Below are positions 8,401 through 12,496 of a stretch of 12,496 nt of DNA, in pieces. The stretch is from Planctomycetaceae bacterium. GTDB taxonomy: Bacteria > Planctomycetota > Planctomycetia > Planctomycetales > Planctomycetaceae. The notes under the pieces are model-generated. The model had not been told where the DNA came from. It did no database searches and saw nothing but the letters and a program-made list of their open reading frames with translations. How positions within the stretch are numbered: the first letter of the stretch is position 1; each line of letters opens with the position of its first letter. A program made the translations under genes and the position numbers. The DNA lies in contig DOCI01000328.1 of NCBI GenBank assembly GCA_003503535.1, forward strand, positions 4,601 to 17,096, given 5' to 3'.

Positions 8401-8677
8401 ATTCAAACCTCCTGAACCATTAATCGCAGATAGTATTGAATTTCTGACAAATCAGGAGTTGTTATTATTTGGCGTCAAATCCACTGCCGAAAAGGGAATT
8501 TTTCAATGGACGATTGGGGCGGAAGAATCAAAATATATTATAGATTCACCAACGCTATCCCCCGCAGCCTTTGATTCTAAGAACCAACGGATAGCCTATG
8601 TGATTGAAGAGAATAAAGAAATCTACTTGTTTGACTTAAAAGCCGGACAGAAATCAACTCTGGACATTGTCCGTTGA
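5435..8677 (+). CDS. Zinc ribbon / HEAT-repeat / transmembrane / beta-propeller protein
   Basis: This is a 1080-residue protein of unknown role with four clear parts. Residues 8-25 form a zinc ribbon (Cys8, Cys11, Cys22, Cys25 as CxxC-x10-CxxC). About 30-210 is Ser/Gln/Pro-rich and probably disordered. About 255-725 holds 15 PBS-lyase-type HEAT repeats of about 31 residues (VR..A..ALG.IGD..A pattern), an alpha-solenoid for binding partners. After a Lys-rich stretch comes one membrane helix at about 762-784 (AIILGSLGTVFAVMFGVLIY). Residues 790-1080 contain seven beta-rich segments of about 40 residues, such as SVSFNQTGDKLVSG...MEIWEI, consistent with a WD40-like seven-bladed propeller. The positive charge before the helix suggests that the ribbon and solenoid are cytoplasmic and the propeller lies outside the inner membrane. 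The start is taken as ATG 5435; a TTG five codons earlier (5420) is possible, and neither has a clear Shine-Dalgarno. A scaffold or sensor role is a guess. Confidence 0.9.
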   Translation: MSGNTKTCGQCGVSVPAAMVRCRDCGHRFDAPVQTSGTRTSGVYRAAAENRSNKPEQNALSLEDMLSVAEDAETNSSSVFNISRSLKTDGKLRPASGPQSHSKPVPPQHQRSDESTVDVSPVQEPHSISEIYQSPFAQTDQQQKPRPTPRTQPVTQKKQPSQESSVVLNQSDTEVTSPLESPSGLRRTRERRRSDAASNFPLTLKAIKKAIKVSPPEISAPADEESSSGSVARKNRARKKIVKASRQILETNYDEHGRAAINKMCDALEDLAEAGGEDAIQILTNYLTDKRPILRETAARSIGETRDQAAFETLIRQLVHESVDMRAAVASGLGAMGDRRAIGPLVCLADEDPQMSIRAADALVRIGESAVPQLIEIAEERNATNALTAIIALGRLEDARALEVLSNQTSNTSATIRSHAIEAIGRLGESKGIRYLVRGLSDKDLGVKLQSATALKRLGDKRAEDALIAALNDPDEEVREQVIIALSTCGNEAAVSALIPLLESTQNNILVAASETLGKLGDERAVPKLCELLNRTDIAEDRTFRIKILDSLRRLKNPAAMPALLHNLKDPQPEIRERVIDAIGPIGDESIVVELEAMLKEDRSEAVRAACAKALGDIGDAESVEALEAALSDTVQVRIKAAISLGQIGNPSAMLSLTAMLRDQMPEIRYHASQALAEIGDKRSIRPIEVLAVDSDPMVVRGAFKALQKLGDERSEKEILKAAKKRGKKSTTVKSSSVKMSDFVSLAVLKDLLWPEDIQQRAIILGSLGTVFAVMFGVLIYTLFPKQEKFIPRAFPLSVSFNQTGDKLVSGRSLGAMEIWEIGGQKPLSTVAIDLGPLNGVGYVTDDNIWIAFANKIVRYDGSKSIPVAEQPAKFVRLELSEDRTKSAIFDQNQTVYIYDTTTNQPVGSLSFQGYEHIEFSGSGKLFAAAANGEVKFFDLKANETGSIKVKGVIHSIGLSPDDSVLVINHGDKGLLTVVNPVDQTIIQEFKPPEPLIADSIEFLTNQELLLFGVKSTAEKGIFQWTIGAEESKYIIDSPTLSPAAFDSKNQRIAYVIEENKEIYLFDLKAGQKSTLDIVR

Positions 8678-8746
8678 CGTCAGGAACAGAATCGGTCAGC
8701 TTGTCTGCAAGATTGTTTTTCCGCAGATATTTTTGAGGCTGGCACT

Positions 8747-9100
8747 GTGAAGCAACTCAGTTTGGGCATTTTCATTGCCTACAGTATTTTCCTGCTCATT
8801 ATGACGCACTTGCCGATTGAGCAACTCCCACCTACGCAAACATCCGACAAACTTCTGCATTTATGCGCCTATGGCTTTCAGGGGCTGCTGGTCAGTGTTT
8901 GTCTGATCACCTATTGCCCGTATCGTTGGCGTAGTCTGCTTTACTGCTTTCTGGGACTGTGTCTGTTCGGAGCGTTGGACGAAATGACGCAAGCTCTGGT
9001 GGGACGGTTTCCGGAATGGCTGGACTGGTGTGCGGACGTCGTTGGAATTTCTGCTGGCCTGTCAATTGCGGCAGTATTGAAAATCCTGAAAAAAGTCTGA
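8747..9100 (+). CDS. VanZ-like family membrane protein
   Basis: A 117-residue integral membrane protein. Hydrophobic segments are at about 5-22, 40-60, 65-80 and 95-112. The pattern DKLLHLCAYGFQGLL followed by GALDEMTQALVGRFPEWLDW and ADVVGISAGL matches the VanZ-like family, whose DE..Q...GR....D...N/D..G core is diagnostic. VanZ itself gives low-level teicoplanin resistance, but most relatives have no known job, and resistance should not be inferred here. The GTG at 8747 is the chosen start; GAGG lies eight bases upstream. It follows the HEAT/propeller gene by 69 bases on the same strand and may be co-transcribed with it. Its stop is only five bases from the stop of the convergent TAXI gene. 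Confidence 0.85.
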   Translation: MKQLSLGIFIAYSIFLLIMTHLPIEQLPPTQTSDKLLHLCAYGFQGLLVSVCLITYCPYRWRSLLYCFLGLCLFGALDEMTQALVGRFPEWLDWCADVVGISAGLSIAAVLKILKKV

Positions 9101-9105
9101 GTGAT

Positions 9106-10527
9106 TCATTTTATTGTGGATGGTTTTTCAATCTGAGAAGCAAATTGCCTGAGTCGAGCATCGAGTCGCTGGCGGGAGATTTTCGCATTGATTTTATCGC
9201 TCAACGCATGGCACATCGAAACGAAACAGGCGATCGCCTGATCGGAGTTGATTTCATGAGCGGTGAATTCCTTCATCGCCTGCTGTCGTAAATCGGTCAC
9301 ATCGTCGAGCATATCCTGCAAGCGTTTCCGATCATCGGTCTGGTCATTCTGATCCAGAAATTTCTGGTCATGCTCAATCACGAGCAGCTTCTTAATGTAA
9401 TGATCGAGCTTATGTTCCTGGCTGCGATTGCGATAATCCCGGATCCATTTCACGAGGAAGAACGCGGCAATCAGCAGCGAGACAACAAACGAGCGAATCC
9501 CTTCCGTCGCTTCGACAAAATCGACATTCAACAGCGGCTTCAATTGAGGCTCATAAATGTGCTGAGCTCCCGGATGCAATGGGAAGTCGAGACCTTCGAG
9601 GGCAAAGACTTCCCCACCCTGCAGCAATTCATTCAGCCGGGCACGACGTTGAAATTCAGGATCGTTCAACACGGTTGTGATCAGTTCAATCAATCGTGTC
9701 GAAACTGTTTGAGATGTGATCAGCTGAGCGCGGGCAGCCAGAGTTGTGATTGGCTCACTCGGTGCCCCCGCCTGCGATTGGTCATACATTCCCTGCGGAA
9801 TGACATACGTTTCCAGAAACCCGGATTTGTGACAAATGGCATCCGTAAATGGTATCGGCGTCAGTACGCAAACGACTGAACCATCCGCTTCTGGCTTCAT
9901 CAGGTGTTCCAGCAGAGGAGCCTGAACTCCAGCCGCGATAAACGCGGCATCAATTTCATCCCGAAGAAATGCCCCCCGAATTTCATGAAGTGGCATATTG
10001 ATCAGCTCCACCTGTTCTCTCAGATGGAATTGATCGAGTAGATATGTAGCGACCAGTTCCGTGCCCGATCGTTTGGGCCCCACAGCGATTCGAAACTGCT
10101 GCATGTCAGAAATCGATGTTTCTGCATGATCCGGATCAACAACCAGATGCACAACTTCCGAGTACATACTGCCGATGGAAGTCAATCGCCCCAGAACCAG
10201 TCCGTCCTGATCCTGCTGCAGTTCAACGGTCCCTCGCTGATAAAGAGCAATGTCTGCTTTGCTACGATAAACCTTCAGCGCATTCTCGCCCGAACCTTCC
10301 GTCGTTAGCTGGGAAACTTTGATCCCATAGCGATGAGTCAACTCTCGTCCCAACTCCTCAGCTACCCAGCGATACTGCCCGCTTTCCGTGCCCGAAGCGA
10401 TCGTGATTGTTTCGGGAAGTTTGAGATATTGCCGATACCATTGCGTAAACACAATCGGCAATCCCACCACCAGAACCACAAACAGCCACTTCGCAACAAG
10501 CCAGATGATCGAGTAAGTATCTCTCAT
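9106..10527 (-). CDS. Membrane-anchored TAXI-family (TRAP-type) solute-binding protein
   Basis: A 473-residue protein with an uncleaved N-terminal membrane helix at about 7-28 and a TAXI solute-binding domain at about 37-335. Sequences such as ITIASGTESGQYRWVAEELG, then FRIAVGPKRSGTELVATYLL and IRGAFLRDEIDAAFIAAGVQ follow the TAXI (COG2358) pattern. A second helix is at about 344-363 (IRSFVVSLLIAAFFLVKWI), and a charged, helical cytoplasmic tail of about 110 residues follows. Classical TAXI receptors are free periplasmic proteins serving a TRAP permease; here both termini are inside and no permease gene is nearby, so a sensory or regulatory role is as likely as transport. The ligand is unknown. 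The ATG at 10527 is chosen because AGGTG lies upstream at about the right distance; the frame opens nine codons earlier at a TTG. It lies downstream of thyX, 121 bases from the thyX stop. Confidence 0.85.
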   Translation of the reverse strand: MRDTYSIIWLVAKWLFVVLVVGLPIVFTQWYRQYLKLPETITIASGTESGQYRWVAEELGRELTHRYGIKVSQLTTEGSGENALKVYRSKADIALYQRGTVELQQDQDGLVLGRLTSIGSMYSEVVHLVVDPDHAETSISDMQQFRIAVGPKRSGTELVATYLLDQFHLREQVELINMPLHEIRGAFLRDEIDAAFIAAGVQAPLLEHLMKPEADGSVVCVLTPIPFTDAICHKSGFLETYVIPQGMYDQSQAGAPSEPITTLAARAQLITSQTVSTRLIELITTVLNDPEFQRRARLNELLQGGEVFALEGLDFPLHPGAQHIYEPQLKPLLNVDFVEATEGIRSFVVSLLIAAFFLVKWIRDYRNRSQEHKLDHYIKKLLVIEHDQKFLDQNDQTDDRKRLQDMLDDVTDLRQQAMKEFTAHEINSDQAIACFVSMCHALSDKINAKISRQRLDARLRQFASQIEKPSTIK

Positions 10528-10609
10528 ACGCACACCTGAGTAGTTTGAATCCAAGGCTGATGATTTACAGTCGCTCCTGCATTTATGGTTTACATAACGA
10601 AGAGAACAG

Positions 10610-10639
10610 GATCAGGTTCAAGTAAAATTGAACTTGATC
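10610..10639. terminator. 12-bp stem hairpin downstream of thyX
   Basis: GATCAGGTTCAA (10610-10621) and TTGAACTTGATC (10628-10639) form a 12-bp stem with a six-base loop and one imperfect position (G-U in plus-strand RNA, A-C in minus-strand RNA). It lies ten bases past the thyX stop on the minus strand, where a terminator is expected, but only a weakly T-rich stretch (CTGTTCTCTT) follows. An outer pair, ATTTATGG (10581-10588) and CCATAAAT (10642-10649), encloses it. It may act as an RNA 3' end or attenuate read-through into the TAXI gene. Confidence 0.4.
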
Positions 10640-10648
10640 GTCCATAAA

Positions 10649-11566
10649 TTAAGTATCTGTCGGTTCAGTCATCAATCCCAGACGCACCAGTTTCTCCCGG
10701 CACTCATCGCGCTCACGGCAGCGTTTCAATTCTTTCCAGGTCTCATCCTGAGCCGCCAGGAATTGCTCATCAGTGTAAGGCGGACATAATTTCTGTTCCG
10801 CTGCAGCAGCATTGAGTCGTTCAATCACGCCACGATCCAGGCGCGTCAGGAACATCGACTGCATGCGATAATCTTCAAACGCTTCCCAGGCAATCGGGAA
10901 GAGCGGCTTGATAATGTTTTCGCCGATTGTTTTGGCATACTGGCGAATTTCCAGTTGAGCGTGAGAGTCCATGCGCAATGCCAGAAAGTGCAGCAGGTTG
11001 TGCAGATCGACTTTCCAGTACGCTTCCGTGTAAGTACAGAGTGGCAAATCTTTTCGTGCCAGTTCCCGGGCAACACCCGCTTCGAGACGTTCATCGTAAA
11101 GTTGACGGGCAGATTTCTGAAACGCGAGTTCAGATTCCGTAAGCTTTTGGCCCATTTCCTCGGAGAGCGGGCGGTCACTTCCCTGTCGATTCGAAGTCGA
11201 CTGCGTTCGCCATTGATCAACCGGCGTCGTTTGCGCACCATCAATCGCGACGGAATAGCGGGTACTGTATTCATTCACATTCGCGGTGCGGTGTCGAATC
11301 CATTGACGCCAGCAGTCCATCGGCACCCGAACCAGGATTTTGACCTCTGCCATTTCGAACGGCGTGGTGTGTCGATGCCGGAGCAGGTAGCGGATCAGCG
11401 TACGGTCATCAGAAACCCGCTTCGTTCCCTCACCATAACTGACCCGAGCCGCCTGCACGATGCTGGAATCATCTCCCATCACATCGACCAGACAGACAAA
11501 TCCATCATCCAGGACAGGAAACTTTTTCCAGCGTAACGACTCTCGATCAATCGCTTCTTCCGACAT
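10649..11566 (-). CDS. thyX: Flavin-dependent thymidylate synthase ThyX
   Basis: This enzyme methylates dUMP to dTMP using methylenetetrahydrofolate as carbon donor and NADPH-reduced FAD, the alternative to ThyA. The 305-residue protein carries the ThyX signature RHRTANVNEYSTR (RHR at 91-93, Ser101, Arg103), the loop that binds dUMP and FAD. HRHTTPFEMAEVKILVRVP (64-82) is the conserved segment before it, and LHNLLHFLALRMDSHAQLEI is the C-terminal core with the conserved RxxxxAQxEIR pattern. The family is a homotetramer in the cytoplasm. The last 50 or so residues, charged and Cys-containing, extend past the usual core. The start is ATG 11566, with GAGGA nine bases upstream and GAGG two bases upstream. 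It is divergent from the secreted coiled-coil gene, and a strong inverted repeat lies just upstream. Confidence 0.97.
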   Translation of the reverse strand: MSEEAIDRESLRWKKFPVLDDGFVCLVDVMGDDSSIVQAARVSYGEGTKRVSDDRTLIRYLLRHRHTTPFEMAEVKILVRVPMDCWRQWIRHRTANVNEYSTRYSVAIDGAQTTPVDQWRTQSTSNRQGSDRPLSEEMGQKLTESELAFQKSARQLYDERLEAGVARELARKDLPLCTYTEAYWKVDLHNLLHFLALRMDSHAQLEIRQYAKTIGENIIKPLFPIAWEAFEDYRMQSMFLTRLDRGVIERLNAAAAEQKLCPPYTDEQFLAAQDETWKELKRCRERDECREKLVRLGLMTEPTDT

Positions 11567-11590
11567 CGCCTCAATTCCTCAGTTGATTCT

Positions 11591-11645
11591 GAAGTCCTCT
11601 CAAAACATTTCTGGAACCAGTGGGTTCAATCTTGAAGAGGACTTC
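11591..11645 (-). promoter_or_regulatory. Two-tier inverted repeat upstream of thyX (candidate structured leader or operator)
   Basis: GAAGTCCTCT (11591-11600) and AGAGGACTTC (11636-11645) are a perfect 10-bp inverted repeat. Inside lies a second one, GAACC/GGTTC (11614-11627) with a four-base loop, and CTGG/CCAG (11611-11620) offers an alternative fold sharing bases with it. The outer stem ends 25 bases before the thyX ATG. In minus-strand RNA this would be a stable closed structure with a nested hairpin and competing pairings, the form expected of a cis-regulatory leader; an operator for a dimeric repressor is the other option. It does not match a riboswitch class I can name. Confidence 0.45.
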
Positions 11646-11688
11646 TCGCTCTCTATTGATGGATCAGCTTTTCAACATGTAAAATCCG

Positions 11689-11784
11689 TCCTGCGGAAAT
11701 GTTTGCAGGATTCTCATTTAAGCAGTGTAAGAATCGAGAACTGATCCTGCATCCCCACGGAGACTCTGATAGGATGAAAGAGTC
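11689..11784 (+). other. Mutually exclusive small hairpins ahead of the secreted coiled-coil gene
   Basis: TCCTGC (11689-11694) can pair with GCAGGA (11705-11710), while GCAGGAT (11705-11711) can instead pair with ATCCTGC (11744-11750). GATTC/GAATC (11709-11734) competes with both. A separate GACTCT/AGAGTC stem spans 11762-11784. If transcription of the plus-strand gene starts upstream, its leader could switch between folds. Each stem is short (5-7 bp), so chance is a real alternative. Confidence 0.25.
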
Positions 11785-11819
11785 CAGAACATTCAAGATA
11801 TATACACAGGAGTTCAGTT

Positions 11820-12473
11820 ATGCTCAGCCGCTCGTGTTCATTTTTGATAGTATTTTCGCTGATTTGTACTCTATCTGCCACGGGATACGCTCAACCGCCT
11901 CGCAGAGGTGATCGAGATCTTGATCAACAGTTGTTGGAGGAATTGGAGCACGTTGCTCGGATGCTGCGAGAAAATCGTGAAATTGAGGGACGTCGACCTG
12001 AAAACCGCGAACGTCATCCAGAACATTCCCCGGAACGGCCCCCGCATTTCCACTTGCAGGAAAAGTTGGAAAAAATTCAGCACCTCCATCAAGCAGCCGA
12101 GCATCTTGAGATGGCTGGAATGGGAGAAGTGGCCAGGGATTTACACCGCGAAGCTGAAGAAATTGAACGCAGTATTCCCAAACCTGCAGAGCACCCTCGG
12201 CAAGCCGAACAACATCACGGAGATCTCGAACAACTGACCCGACATCTTCGGGAGATGACTCAGGAATTCCGGCGTTTGAGTGAAGAGGTCGAAAGAATTA
12301 AAAAAAGAATGCCTCAACCTGATGGAGTTCCGTATCGAAATCCACAGCCAATGCTGCAATCTCCCAGTTATAATCCTCCCCATTCGAACGGACCGGGACC
12401 GAATGATTGGGAAGAGCAACGCGATCATGCGCGTCCTCAGGCGAAACCACCTCAACCAGTCCCGAGTACTTGA
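11820..12473 (+). CDS. Secreted coiled-coil protein, His/Glu/Pro-rich, unknown function
   Basis: I do not recognise a named family. The 217-residue protein starts with a clear Sec signal peptide (SCSFLIVFSLICTLSATGYA, probable cleavage after Ala24). Residues about 32-60 and 75-165 are strongly charged, heptad-like helices: LDQQLLEELEHVARMLREN, then KIQHLHQAAEHLEMAGMGEV with ARDLHREAEEIE, then LEQLTRHLREMTQEFRRLSE. A His/Pro/Glu-rich linker at about 58-78 and a Pro/Asn-rich tail from about 168 are probably disordered. The helix pair with AGM in the turn is a pattern I associate with secreted planctomycete proteins, by recollection only. The ATG at 11820 is well supported by AGGAG seven bases upstream. 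An envelope-associated, possibly metal-binding role is conceivable given the many His residues, but nothing proves it. Confidence 0.8.
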   Translation: MLSRSCSFLIVFSLICTLSATGYAQPPRRGDRDLDQQLLEELEHVARMLRENREIEGRRPENRERHPEHSPERPPHFHLQEKLEKIQHLHQAAEHLEMAGMGEVARDLHREAEEIERSIPKPAEHPRQAEQHHGDLEQLTRHLREMTQEFRRLSEEVERIKKRMPQPDGVPYRNPQPMLQSPSYNPPHSNGPGPNDWEEQRDHARPQAKPPQPVPST

Positions 12474-12496
12474 AACATTTCAGCATTCAGGCGAGC

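Noticed and set aside
8747..9100. Calling the VanZ-like gene a glycopeptide-resistance determinant
   Set aside because: No van operon genes are present and most VanZ-like proteins have no resistance role; only family membership is supported.
10528..10554. TTG start adding nine residues to the TAXI protein
   Set aside because: The ATG at 10527 has AGGTG at suitable spacing; the TTG does not.
1..12496. CRISPR array, tRNA, rRNA, transposase or phage genes
   Set aside because: No regularly spaced direct repeats, cloverleaf-like segments or mobile-element proteins were seen on either strand by eye.

Overview
The window reads as ordinary chromosomal DNA from a planctomycete (PVC group), of the Gimesia/Rubinisphaera kind. 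That placement is an inference from gene style. It rests on a long protein joining a zinc ribbon, HEAT repeats, a membrane helix and a beta-propeller, on wide gaps inside an operon, on several starts without a clear Shine-Dalgarno, on a flavin-dependent thymidylate synthase, and on a base composition near 50% GC by eye. I see no rRNA, tRNA, CRISPR array, transposase or phage gene.

Left third (1-3950, minus strand): a high-affinity phosphate uptake operon in the order pstS-pstC-pstA-pstB. pstB runs off the left edge, and any phoU would lie beyond it. PstS is a lipoprotein that captures phosphate, PstC and PstA form the channel, and PstB is the ATPase. The genes are loosely spaced (279, 160 and 83 bases). 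The pstS-pstC gap carries a hairpin followed by a T run that could lower expression of the downstream genes, and a compact GC-rich inverted-repeat cluster. Upstream of pstS are TTAACA-type and palindromic motifs.

Middle (4140-9100): a class I SAM-dependent methyltransferase on the minus strand is divergent from a 1080-residue plus-strand protein. That protein has a zinc ribbon, a disordered linker, 15 HEAT repeats, one membrane helix and a probable seven-bladed propeller. A small VanZ-like membrane protein follows. The roughly 490-base divergent region holds two TTAACA copies at 11-base spacing, sharing an 11-base core with the pstS upstream region, and then a probable structured leader.

Right third (9106-12473): a membrane-anchored TAXI-type solute-binding protein with a cytoplasmic tail and no TRAP permease beside it, then thyX, both on the minus strand. 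Divergent from thyX is a secreted, coiled-coil, His/Glu-rich protein of unknown function. The thyX upstream region contains a perfect 10-bp inverted repeat enclosing an inner hairpin, a good candidate for a structured leader or operator.

Nothing here is clearly a new defence or mobile system. The best leads are the HEAT/propeller membrane protein, the shared TTAACA elements, and the thyX leader.
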